Below, piece by piece: positions 23,638 through 31,327 of a stretch of 31,618 nt of DNA. The translations under genes were made by a program, and so were the position numbers. Numbering within the stretch: position 1 is the stretch's first letter; each line of letters starts with the position of its first letter. The notes under the pieces were generated by a model, which worked only from the letters and a program-made list of their open reading frames with translations, was not told where the DNA came from and ran no database searches. The stretch comes from JAJXUB01 sp047974805 (GTDB lineage: Bacteria; Actinomycetota; Actinomycetes; Actinomycetales; Dermatophilaceae): contig JBKECS010000082.1 in the NCBI GenBank assembly GCA_047974805.1, positions 1-31,618 on the forward strand, given 5' to 3'.

Positions 23638-23696
23638 ATACTTCCTTCGTTCAGTCTTGTCGGGGACTGAGCCATGATCACGCAATCCCTGCATAG

Positions 23697-23769
23697 TGGG
23701 CCCGGCCGGGATCGAACCGACGACATCCACGGTGTAAACGTGGCGCTCTGCCAGCTGAGCTACAGGCCC
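23697..23769 (-). tRNA. tRNA-Val (anticodon TAC)
   Basis: On the minus strand it starts GGGCCTGTAGCTCAGCTGG. The anticodon stem-loop is CCACG-TTTACAC-CGTGG with anticodon TAC, reading GTA and other Val codons. The T arm includes GGTTCGATCC, and the acceptor end CGGGCCC pairs with the 5' end through one G-T pair. The discriminator is A, and CCA is not encoded. Confidence 0.96.
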
Positions 23770-23856
23770 TTAGGTTGCGGCCGCCATTGTGTCAGGTCCG
23801 GGGCGTATGCCGAGCCGAACGCCACCGACCGAGCCGGCATCGGTTGGGCAAGGCGA

Positions 23857-24345
23857 TCACAACGCTGCGAGCGCCTGCCGGTAGCCGGAGAAGTCGCGCC
23901 GCTCCCCCGGCCCCTTCACCAGGCTCCAGCGCACCACGCCGTCGGCGTCAATCAGGAAGGTGCCACGGACAGCCATGCCGTGCCCCTCATCGAACACGCC
24001 GTAGGAACGCGCCACCTGCCCGTGCGGCCAGAAGTCCGACAGCAGCGGGAAGAAGAACGCCTCGTGATCCGCCCAAGCGCGCAGCGAATAGACCGGGTCG
24101 CAGGAGATGGTCAGCACCTGAACCGCGTCGGAGACAAAGGCGCCGAGGTCGTCTCGAATCTCGGTCAATTCGCCCGTGCAGATGCCGGAGAACGCGAAGG
24201 GATAGAAGACCAGGAGCACCGCCTGTTTCCCCCGGTAGGAGGAGAGGGCATACGGTGTCCGGTTTTGATCCGGCAGAGTGAATTCCGGGGCTGTGTCGCC
24301 GACCTCAACGGACCGGAAAGCATCGGCGGCGCTGGTGCTGGTCAT
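23857..24345 (-). CDS. ahpE: Peroxiredoxin AhpE
   Basis: Thiol peroxidase of the AhpE class that reduces peroxides and peroxynitrite, probably recycled through mycothiol and mycoredoxin. It has 162 residues. The peroxidatic Cys56 sits in FYPFAFSGICTGEL, PLLSDFWPHGQVARSYGV is a close match to the AhpE family, and RGTFLIDADGVVRW follows. A second Cys (Cys82, TISCDP) is present; I recall the mycobacterial enzyme as lacking it. The open frame begins 12 codons upstream, but ATG 24345 fits the family, with CACACT six bases before it. As in mycobacteria, a DUF3052 gene sits just upstream and aceE nearby. Confidence 0.92.
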   Translation of the reverse strand: MTSTSAADAFRSVEVGDTAPEFTLPDQNRTPYALSSYRGKQAVLLVFYPFAFSGICTGELTEIRDDLGAFVSDAVQVLTISCDPVYSLRAWADHEAFFFPLLSDFWPHGQVARSYGVFDEGHGMAVRGTFLIDADGVVRWSLVKGPGERRDFSGYRQALAAL

Positions 24346-24433
24346 TTGGCCAGTGTGCCGTATGCACTGTCGCGGTCCCATCCGTCTGGGCCGTCACCCA
24401 TCAACCGGGCAGCCGCTCGTGCACGGCCAGCTG

Positions 24434-24865
24434 TCAACGACGGGGGCCGCGTGACGTGGAGAGCCGGGTTGCGGTCCAATCGGCGCCGATGGCAACGCCA
24501 CCATGCGCGTGCAAGCCCGTGATCGAGGTGGCGTCCTCAATGTCGCTCGCAGCGACCTCCCCCGGGCGGCCGGTGCGCGGGGTCATCAGCAGGACGAATC
24601 CGGATTCTTCCAGAGTGGACAGCGCATCGACGAGTGAGTCGGCCAGGTCGCCGTCCCCCTCGCGCCACCACAGGAGAACCGCGTCGGTGACCCCGGAGTA
24701 GTCCTCATCCTCCAACGGCCCGGCGACCAAGCCCTCGATCGCCTGGCGGACGCGATCATCGACGTCCTCATCCCAACCGAGCTCTTGTATTGCTTGGTCC
24801 GCCACGAACCCCAGCCGGGACAGGATGTCTCCGAGGGTCTGGGTCTTTTCTTCCGGGACGCTCAT
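24434..24865 (-). CDS. DUF3052 protein
   Basis: A 143-residue acidic protein like mycobacterial Rv2239c. The N-terminal part SRLGFVADQAIQELGWDED and the central VLLWWREGDGDLADSLVDAL are family blocks. Then come FVLLMTPRTGRPGEV and ADWTATRLSTSRGPRR. It has no membrane segment, signal peptide or catalytic motif. The fold and role are unknown. It keeps its place beside ahpE and close to aceE across actinobacteria, to my knowledge. The ATG at 24865 has no clear Shine-Dalgarno. Confidence 0.9.
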   Translation of the reverse strand: MSVPEEKTQTLGDILSRLGFVADQAIQELGWDEDVDDRVRQAIEGLVAGPLEDEDYSGVTDAVLLWWREGDGDLADSLVDALSTLEESGFVLLMTPRTGRPGEVAASDIEDATSITGLHAHGGVAIGADWTATRLSTSRGPRR

Positions 24866-24930
24866 GGTGACAAGTCAAACCATTGTGCCGGGTACGGCGC
24901 AACCGCGAACAGCACGCGTGTCGCACCGGA

Positions 24931-26412
24931 TCACCCGGGCGAGCCGCCATCGACATGATCCACACCTACCCCGCCCTCCTCGGCGAGGCGGCCCAGGAGC
25001 CGGGCCCGACTTGCCAAGACGGACTGGCCAGTCAGCAGCGCCTCCGCATCTGCCGTCCTCAAGTGCGGGAGCGCGGGGCGCACCGGGCCGCGCGTGCTGG
25101 CCACAACGAAGGTGGCCAGGTCGAGCTGGCGCTGCACCAATCCCTGTCGAAGGGCGAACGACTGCATCCGCGCGTACGGCACGAGCACAACCTCCCGATG
25201 CCACGCCCCGCCGCGGATCACCAGCATCGACGGGGTGTCTTGGTAGCCGATCCGGCGCCAACCGAACGGGTCGAGCCACCGGGCGTTGGGTGCGCCGGTG
25301 GCGAACCCGCCGGCGGCGCCAGTGCTGCTCGTCGCGGAGTGCACGAGCGCTTCCTCGACATCGCCAAGGGCAAGTCCGAGGACGCCGATCGCCTCCGCCA
25401 GGGTCCCCACGGGCAAGACCGTCGAATCCGGATCCTCACCGATGGCAGACCCAGCGACGTTGACCTCGATCCGCCACCAATTCGTCAATCGCCACAGGAG
25501 TGGTTGGTGCAGCTTGACCGCCTGGACTCGCTCATTCGGGATCGTGACATTCCGGGTCTCGGTCAGGCCATGACGCAGGACCAACGCCGTTGGCGTCGCC
25601 GTCAGGACAAAGTCCAGCTCGCCCAACAGGCGACCGATCAGCAACGTGCCGGTGCTCAACACGACCGGCGCCAACGCCGCCGCGATCTCCACGATGCCGA
25701 TTCGCCAGGAGAGCGCCGCAGATAAACCCCCGATGACGAACACCAGTCCTGGCCCGGTGCCCAATGTGGCAGCGATCAACCGTCCTGAGGACACCCGCAA
25801 CCAAGAACGGCTCGCACCCTCTGGCATGTCCCACGGCCGCCCAGGCACAGGGTCGCCAGCCGTCGGGTGATCGTCGGCAGCCGGTTCGACGAAGTCGTCA
25901 GCATGTCTGGCCAACGCCGCCCGGAGGGAGAACGCATCCGTTTGGGACAGGTATGCCAAGCGCAGGTGCTCGCCCCCGCCCGCGCTGCGCACGATGACCT
26001 CCGACAGACCGGTGATGCGGGCCAACACGGGGCGCGCGACATCCACCGACTGGATCCGGTCGTAGCGGACTTGCCGATGGGAGCGGGCCAGCACGCCGGC
26101 GCGCACCTCGACCAGGGTGTCGGTCAACCGGAAGCGGGTGAACTGCCACGAGATCCACGAATAGGCGACGATGAGGAGAATCCCACCGAGCAGAAGTGCC
26201 GCAGCGATGCCGAGGTGGTCGGCGATGCCCTCGGCGGGGAGATCTGGACCGGGTTCCTGTCCGACGATGCGGTCGAACTCGCGACTGACGGCATACGAGC
26301 CGATCGCGATCAGGGCGAATCCACCTCGCAGCAGCGGAGTCAGCGGGTGAACGTGACGCCAGGGCACCTCCGGCTCCGCGCCGGCCCCTGGTGAGGCGAC
26401 CGACCCGCTCAC
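24931..26412 (-). CDS. Membrane protein with bacterial PH domains (YdbT-like)
   Basis: A 493-residue membrane protein with repeated membrane-flanked bPH_2 domains. Hydrophobic segments lie near residues 28-44, 68-90, 220-240 and 243-265. PH blocks follow each pair: FRLTDTLVEVRAGVLARSHRQVRYDRIQSVDV split around residues 93-125, LVLRHGLTETRNVTIPNERVQAV, and a third with MLVIRGGAWHREVVLVPYARMQSF. In Bacillus the paralogous pair YdbS/YdbT is linked to resistance to a bacteriocin; the role here is unknown. The GTG at 26412 overlaps the YdbS-like stop (GTGA), so the two are made together and probably form a complex. Confidence 0.88.
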   Translation of the reverse strand: MSGSVASPGAGAEPEVPWRHVHPLTPLLRGGFALIAIGSYAVSREFDRIVGQEPGPDLPAEGIADHLGIAAALLLGGILLIVAYSWISWQFTRFRLTDTLVEVRAGVLARSHRQVRYDRIQSVDVARPVLARITGLSEVIVRSAGGGEHLRLAYLSQTDAFSLRAALARHADDFVEPAADDHPTAGDPVPGRPWDMPEGASRSWLRVSSGRLIAATLGTGPGLVFVIGGLSAALSWRIGIVEIAAALAPVVLSTGTLLIGRLLGELDFVLTATPTALVLRHGLTETRNVTIPNERVQAVKLHQPLLWRLTNWWRIEVNVAGSAIGEDPDSTVLPVGTLAEAIGVLGLALGDVEEALVHSATSSTGAAGGFATGAPNARWLDPFGWRRIGYQDTPSMLVIRGGAWHREVVLVPYARMQSFALRQGLVQRQLDLATFVVASTRGPVRPALPHLRTADAEALLTGQSVLASRARLLGRLAEEGGVGVDHVDGGSPG

Positions 26413-26942
26413 AACCCTGCCCGCTGAGATTCGCCACGGTCGGCGAGCCGTTCCCGCAGCGCTTCGGCCACGGGCAGGGCCAGGCCGGGAAGGGTCCCGG
26501 ACGTCACCGGGGAGGCCGTGTGCACCACGATGGTGCCCAAGCCGAAGCCACGTTCCAGCGGCCCACTACGCAGGTCCACCCATTGCAGCCGGCCATACGG
26601 GATGGCATGCAGGCTCCGGAAGAACCTGCCCCGACGGATGATGAGTTCCTCGGGCAGTTCGAGCCAGGAGATCCAGCGCACCTGCCGGTCCACCAGCCAC
26701 GCCTCCCAGGCGCCCGCAATGACCAAGGGCATCATCAGCCACGAAAGCCGCGCATCGATGAGAAAGCCCACGACGACGATCGCTGACGCAGCGAGCAGTC
26801 CCACCACGAGGACAACGAGCCAACGCACCAGACGCAGGCGAGGAGACACCGGCTGCCAATCCAGCCCGGCGTCGCCAGTGAGCATGACCCGTGCACCCAC
26901 CGGGTCTTGGGCGGGCGAGCCGGGCTCGACGCTGGGTTGCAT
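26409..26942 (-). CDS. Small membrane protein with one PH domain (YdbS-like)
   Basis: 177 residues: a cytoplasmic start, two adjacent transmembrane helices at about 38-84 (VRWLVVLVVGLLAASAIVVV and SWLMMPLVIAGAWEAWLV), then one bPH_2 domain with LELPEELIIRRGRFFRSLHA and IPYGRLQWVDLRSGPLERG. It is the first gene of the YdbS/YdbT-like pair. ATG 26942 has CAGACT seven bases upstream; the very long frame reaching back to 27788 is antisense to fdhD and is rejected. Divergent from fdhD. Confidence 0.88.
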   Translation of the reverse strand: MQPSVEPGSPAQDPVGARVMLTGDAGLDWQPVSPRLRLVRWLVVLVVGLLAASAIVVVGFLIDARLSWLMMPLVIAGAWEAWLVDRQVRWISWLELPEELIIRRGRFFRSLHAIPYGRLQWVDLRSGPLERGFGLGTIVVHTASPVTSGTLPGLALPVAEALRERLADRGESQRAGL

Positions 26943-26979
26943 GTCCCCAAGTCTGCCGGAACCGCCTACGCTCGCGAGC
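26943..26979. promoter_or_regulatory. Divergent leaderless promoters of the PH-domain genes and fdhD
   Basis: In 37 bp, TACGCT on plus (26967-26972) lies seven bases before the fdhD ATG. CAGACT on minus (26955-26950) lies seven bases before the PH-gene ATG. Confidence 0.5.
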
Positions 26980-27936
26980 ATGGGACGACTCACCCGTCGG
27001 GTCCCGCGGACCCGGTTCAACCTGACCACCGTGCCCGTTGGCCGGCTCAGCCGCCCCGATACGGTCGTTGTCGAGGAACCTTTGGAGATCCGTCTCGGCG
27101 CCCAGACGGTCTCGAGCACGATGCGCACCCCCGGGGATGACTTCGACCTGGTTCTGGGGCACTTGATCAGCGAAGGCCTGATCGCCACGGGCGCCGGCGT
27201 GTCCCGCATGATGCACTGCACGGATACTGACGACGAGGGCAGGCCGACGTTCAACGTCGTGGAGGTTTCCCTGGCCGAGGGTGTCGAGTTGGTCCGCCAG
27301 CCCACGATGCGTGCCGAACGGGGCACAAGCGCCTGCGGGATTTGCGGTAGCGAATCCATCATGGCGGTCGTGCACCGCGCACCGTATGCCGCTGCAACGG
27401 CCCCCCGCCCGCCCTTGGACCCCGCCCGGGTGCCGGAGTTCCTGGCGTCGTTGCGCGCGCGGCAAACGGTGTGGGCCAAGACCGGCGGCCTGCACGCCGC
27501 CGCCTTGTTCGACCTGGGGCGCCCTGACCAGGTCGAACCCCTGGTCGTTCGCGAAGATGTCGGTCGACACAACGCGGTCGACAAGGTCATCGGGTGGGCA
27601 GCCCGCGAGCAACGGCTCCCGCTGCACGACGTGGTGCTCGTGGTCACCGCCCGTGCCGGGTTCGAGATTGCGGCCAAGGCTGCCTCGGTCGGGATTCCCG
27701 TGCTCGTGGCAGCCTCGGCGCCCACGAGTTTGGCCGTGGACCTGGCCGAGAAGGCGGGGATGACCCTCATCGCGTTCGCTCGGGACACAGATTTTTCCGC
27801 TTACACCGGGGCTCAACGAATCACCAAGTCAGGCCGGTCCACGAATAGTCCTGCCGGACAGGACGATCCAACTGGCGGTGAGGGTGAATTGCGTCTCATC
27901 GCCCCTTGGGGTGAAAGATGGGGCCATGACCACTGA
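26980..27936 (+). CDS. fdhD: Formate dehydrogenase accessory sulfurtransferase FdhD
   Basis: Carries sulfur from a cysteine desulfurase to the molybdenum cofactor of formate dehydrogenase. It has 318 residues, longer than the usual 250-280. The active loop is GTSACGICGSESI with Cys119 and Cys122. VEEPLEIRLG, the TPGDDFDLVLGHLISEGLI block, KTGGLHAAALFD and VREDVGRHNAVDKVIGWA are family motifs. Recognisable similarity ends at YTGAQRI near residue 281. The last 37 residues, rich in Gly, Pro and Trp, run across the aceE upstream region and overlap aceE by 11 bases in another frame. No formate dehydrogenase gene is in the window. Confidence 0.95.
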   Translation: MGRLTRRVPRTRFNLTTVPVGRLSRPDTVVVEEPLEIRLGAQTVSSTMRTPGDDFDLVLGHLISEGLIATGAGVSRMMHCTDTDDEGRPTFNVVEVSLAEGVELVRQPTMRAERGTSACGICGSESIMAVVHRAPYAAATAPRPPLDPARVPEFLASLRARQTVWAKTGGLHAAALFDLGRPDQVEPLVVREDVGRHNAVDKVIGWAAREQRLPLHDVVLVVTARAGFEIAAKAASVGIPVLVAASAPTSLAVDLAEKAGMTLIAFARDTDFSAYTGAQRITKSGRSTNSPAGQDDPTGGEGELRLIAPWGERWGHDH

Positions 27937-30709
27937 CCCCTCGTACCGCGGCCCGATCCTCAACGGCATTCCCCTGGCAATGCCTGACATCGACCCGAGC
28001 GAGACCGGTGAATGGCTGGAATCGCTCGACGGCGTCGTCGACGGCGCCGGCCGCGAACGCGCCCGCTATCTCCTGCTGCGCATGCTCGAACGAGCGCGTG
28101 AACTGCAGGTCGGCGTGCCCTCAGTGACAACAACGGACTACGTCAACACGATCGGCCCGGAGAACGAGCCCTGGTATCCCGGGGATGAAAAGGTCGAGAA
28201 GGACATCCGCCGGATGAACCGGTGGAATGCGGCCATGCTGGTCCACCGGGCTCAGCGGCCTGGGATCGCCGTCGGTGGGCACATCTCCACGTACGCCTCG
28301 GCGGCGACCTTGTACGAGGTCGGCCACAACCACTTCTTCCGGGGCAAGGACCACCCCGGCGGCGGGGATCAGGTGTTCTTCCAGGGGCACGCTTCCCCGG
28401 GCATGTATGCCCGTGCCTTCCTCGAGGGGCGGTTGACCGAGACCCGCCTCGACGGCTTCCGCCAGGAGCATTCCCACATTGTCGACGGCAAGCCCTATGG
28501 GCTGCCCAGCTACCCGCACCCGCGGCTCATGCCGGACTTCTGGGAGTTCCCCACGGTGTCCATGGGACTGGGTCCGATGAACGCGATCTACCAGGCGCAG
28601 CTGAACAAGTACCTGCACAACCGCGGCATCAAGGACACCAGCGAGCAGCACGTGTGGGCCTTCCTCGGCGACGGCGAAATGGATGAGGTCGAGTCCCGGG
28701 GTGCGTTGCAGTGGGCCGCGAACGAGGAGCTGGACAACCTCACCTTTGTGGTCAATGCCAACCTGCAGCGCCTGGACGGCCCCGTGCGGGGTAACGGCAA
28801 GATCATCCAAGAGCTCGAGGCGTTCTTCCGCGGCGCCGGCTGGAACGTCATCAAGGTCATCTGGGGACGAGGCTGGGACCCCCTGCTTGCCGCGGACGGG
28901 GACGGCGCGCTGCGGCACATCATGAACATCACCAGCGACGGCGACTACCAGACCTTCCGGGCCAACGACGGGGCCTACGTGCGCCAGCACTTCTTCGGCC
29001 GCGATCCGAGGACCCGGGCGATGGTGGCCGACTGGTCCGATGAGGACATCTGGTGGAGCCTCAAGCGCGGCGGCCACGACTACCACAAGGTGTATGCCGC
29101 CTACCGCGCCGCCTTGGACCACCGCGGCCAGCCGACGGTCGTACTCGTCAAGACGATCAAGGGCTGGGCGCTGGGCAGCCACTTCGCCGGACGCAACGCC
29201 ACCCACCAGATGAAGAAGCTGACCCTGGAGGATCTGAAGAACTTCCGGGACACCCTGCACATCCCGATCACCGACGCACAGCTGGAGCAGAACCCCTGTC
29301 TGCCGCCGTACTACCACCCGGGCGACGACAACGAGGCGGTGCAGTACGCGTTGGAGATGCGCGGCAAGCTCGGTGGCCCGGTCCCGCAGCGGCGCACCAG
29401 CCATGTCCCATTGTCGTTGCCAGACGACTCCGCCTACGCCTACGCCAAGAAGGGCACGGGCAAGCAAGAGGTCGCCACGACGATGGCTTTCGTGCGGCTG
29501 TTAAAGGACCTCATGCGCAACAAGGAGTTCGGCTCCCGGATTGTGCCGATCATTCCCGACGAGGCCCGCACCTTCGGGATGGACAGCTTCTTCCCCACGA
29601 TCAAGATCTACAACCCGCACGGACAGAACTACACGGCCGTCGACGCCGAGCTCATGCTGGCCTACCGGGAGGCCAAAGACGGCCAGATCCTGCACCTGGG
29701 CATCAATGAGGCGGGATCGGCATCGTCGTTCACCGCTGCGGGGACGGCATACGCCACCCATGGGCAGCCGCTCATCCCGATCTATATCTTCTACTCGATG
29801 TTCGGCTTCCAGCGCACGGGCGACTCGCTGTGGGCCGCAGCTGACCAGATGACCCGAGGATTCCTCATCGGCGCTACAGCCGGTCGGACCACCCTGACCG
29901 GCGAAGGGCTGCAGCACGCCGACGGACACTCGCTGCAGCTGGCCGCCACCAACCCGGCCGTCGTGGCCTATGACCCGGCGTATGCCTACGAAATCGCCCA
30001 CATCGTCCAGGACGGTCTGCATCGGATGTACGGCCAGGATGAGGCGCTGACCGATGACGAACGCAACGTCATCTACTACCTGACGGTGTACAACGAGCCG
30101 ATGGTCCAGCCGGCCGAGCCGGCCGACGTGGACCGCGAGGGCATCCTGCGCGGCATGCACCGGATCTCCGTGGGCGGGCAGGACCTGCCCGAGACGGCGC
30201 CCCGCGCCCAACTCCTCGCCTCTGGGGTCGGGGTTCCCTGGGCGTTGGAGGCCCAGGAACTCTTGGCCACCGACTGGGGCGTGGCGGCCGACGTGTGGTC
30301 GGTGACCTCGTGGTCCCGGCTGCGCCGGGAAGCGATGGCCTGCGACGAGGAGCGGTTCTTGCACCCAGAGGCACCGGCACGGACCCCCTATGTCACCCAG
30401 CGGCTGAGTGGGACTACCGGTCCGGTGATCGCCGTGTCGGATTACATGCGTGGGGTCCAAGACCAGATCGCGCCGTGGGTCCCCGGTGACTTCGTTTCCC
30501 TCGGGGCGGACGGATTCGGCTTCTCCGACACCCGCCCGGCCGCGCGACGGTTCTTCCACATCGACGGTCCATCCATGGCGGTGCGGGCCCTGCAATTGCT
30601 GGCCGAGCGCGGCGCCGTCGATCCGTCCGTGCCAACCCAGGCGGCCGAGAAGTATCGTCTGCTCGACGTCACCGCCGGTTCCTCTGGGAACGCCGGTGGG
30701 GATGCCTGA
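27926..30709 (+). CDS. aceE: Pyruvate dehydrogenase E1 component, homodimeric type
   Basis: Thiamine-diphosphate enzyme that decarboxylates pyruvate and passes acetyl to the E2 subunit, linking glycolysis to the TCA cycle. It has 927 residues, standard for AceE. VTTTDYVNTIGPENEPWYPG is near the N-terminus and HISTYASAATLYEVGHNHFF follows. The ThDP/Mg site GDGEMDEVESRGALQWAANE lies near residue 250, with VNANLQRLDGPVRGN after it. IFYSMFGFQRTGDSLWAAAD and DGFGFSDTRPAARRFF are in the C-terminal half. ATG 27926 has a G-rich stretch upstream (GGTGAAAGATGGGG) and matches the family. It overlaps the fdhD end by 11 bases. E2 (sucB/dlaT) is not in the window. Confidence 0.98.
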   Translation: MTTDPSYRGPILNGIPLAMPDIDPSETGEWLESLDGVVDGAGRERARYLLLRMLERARELQVGVPSVTTTDYVNTIGPENEPWYPGDEKVEKDIRRMNRWNAAMLVHRAQRPGIAVGGHISTYASAATLYEVGHNHFFRGKDHPGGGDQVFFQGHASPGMYARAFLEGRLTETRLDGFRQEHSHIVDGKPYGLPSYPHPRLMPDFWEFPTVSMGLGPMNAIYQAQLNKYLHNRGIKDTSEQHVWAFLGDGEMDEVESRGALQWAANEELDNLTFVVNANLQRLDGPVRGNGKIIQELEAFFRGAGWNVIKVIWGRGWDPLLAADGDGALRHIMNITSDGDYQTFRANDGAYVRQHFFGRDPRTRAMVADWSDEDIWWSLKRGGHDYHKVYAAYRAALDHRGQPTVVLVKTIKGWALGSHFAGRNATHQMKKLTLEDLKNFRDTLHIPITDAQLEQNPCLPPYYHPGDDNEAVQYALEMRGKLGGPVPQRRTSHVPLSLPDDSAYAYAKKGTGKQEVATTMAFVRLLKDLMRNKEFGSRIVPIIPDEARTFGMDSFFPTIKIYNPHGQNYTAVDAELMLAYREAKDGQILHLGINEAGSASSFTAAGTAYATHGQPLIPIYIFYSMFGFQRTGDSLWAAADQMTRGFLIGATAGRTTLTGEGLQHADGHSLQLAATNPAVVAYDPAYAYEIAHIVQDGLHRMYGQDEALTDDERNVIYYLTVYNEPMVQPAEPADVDREGILRGMHRISVGGQDLPETAPRAQLLASGVGVPWALEAQELLATDWGVAADVWSVTSWSRLRREAMACDEERFLHPEAPARTPYVTQRLSGTTGPVIAVSDYMRGVQDQIAPWVPGDFVSLGADGFGFSDTRPAARRFFHIDGPSMAVRALQLLAERGAVDPSVPTQAAEKYRLLDVTAGSSGNAGGDA

Positions 30710-30805
30710 CCGATGGCTGGCTGTGGCTGATCGGGACGGGGTTGGACGCTCGGAGGGCCACCCCGGCACCGAATCACCATTGTCGATGTTGGCGACGCGT
30801 CACGC

Positions 30806-30817
30806 TAGGTTGGTCTC
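30806..30817 (+). promoter_or_regulatory. Leaderless -10 element for the CBS-domain gene
   Basis: TAGGTT (30806-30811) plus six bases leads to the GTG at 30818. The remaining 96 bp after aceE show no strong hairpin. Confidence 0.5.
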
Positions 30818-31327
30818 GTGCGCGCACGAGACCTGCTGGAGCCGACCCCCGTCGTTCGGCGTGACAGCGACGCTCTGGAAGCGGCCGCCCTCTTGGCCGC
30901 CGGTGACCTCAAGGGGCTGGTCGTGCTCGACGAGGCCGACCGACCGGTCGCCGTGATCCCCGGATCTCAGGTATTGCGGTGCGTCATCCCCGGTTATGTC
31001 CTGGAGGATCCCCACCTTGCGCGGGTGTTCACCGAAGACGACGCGGACCATCTGACCCAAGAGCTGTCAAAGCGCAGCGTGGGCGACGTCCTGGAATCCA
31101 TGCCGGACGGCTATGCCGCCCGAATCGGCTCGGCAGTTGTCGACCCGGACGCCACCGCCTTGGAAGTGTTGGCCGTCATGGCCCGGGCGCGGGTGCCGTT
31201 GGCGGCCGTTGCCGACGAGGGGCACTTTCTCGGCGTGGTCCGGATGACTCGGGTATTGCAGCAAGTGCTGCCCGACGCCTCAGTTTCTCAGGCTGAGGGC
31301 ACGATCGAACAGACCCACGACCGGTGA
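30818..31327 (+). CDS. CBS-domain protein coupled to a permease gene
   Basis: A 169-residue soluble protein with a pair of CBS motifs. The first is MRARDLLEPTPVVRRDSDAL with LKGLVVLDEADRPVAVIPG. The second is DPDATALEVLAVMARARVP with LAAVADEGHFLGVVRMTRV. Such Bateman pairs usually bind adenine nucleotides and gate a partner. The stop overlaps the start of the following permease gene (GTGA), so it is very likely a regulatory subunit for that transporter; this is inference. The middle linker is acidic and charged. Confidence 0.88.
   Translation: MRARDLLEPTPVVRRDSDALEAAALLAAGDLKGLVVLDEADRPVAVIPGSQVLRCVIPGYVLEDPHLARVFTEDDADHLTQELSKRSVGDVLESMPDGYAARIGSAVVDPDATALEVLAVMARARVPLAAVADEGHFLGVVRMTRVLQQVLPDASVSQAEGTIEQTHDR

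Larger units (their letters stand above)
22950..23696. other. Gene-poor stretch beside tRNA-Val
   Basis: About 750 bp without a confident gene. Open frames exist on both strands but mostly show Arg/Ser/Pro-rich shadow composition. The parts worth naming are a Cys/His-motif frame at 23221-23400, a strong hairpin at 23431-23455, and a frame with lower G+C at 23503-23637. A weaker hairpin (TCAGTC, eight bases, GACTGA at 23651-23670) could end the tRNA transcript. I looked for a repeated copy of the tRNA 3' end that would mark an attachment site and saw none. Confidence 0.6.

Noticed and set aside
23697..23769. tRNA-Val as an attachment site for an integrated element
   Set aside because: No integrase gene and no direct repeat of the tRNA 3' end found in the window.
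28121..29467. 448-codon open frame on minus opposite aceE, and another at 29501-30769
   Set aside because: Composition typical of a shadow frame (Val/Leu/Gly/His repeats) with no start signal; aceE is certain.
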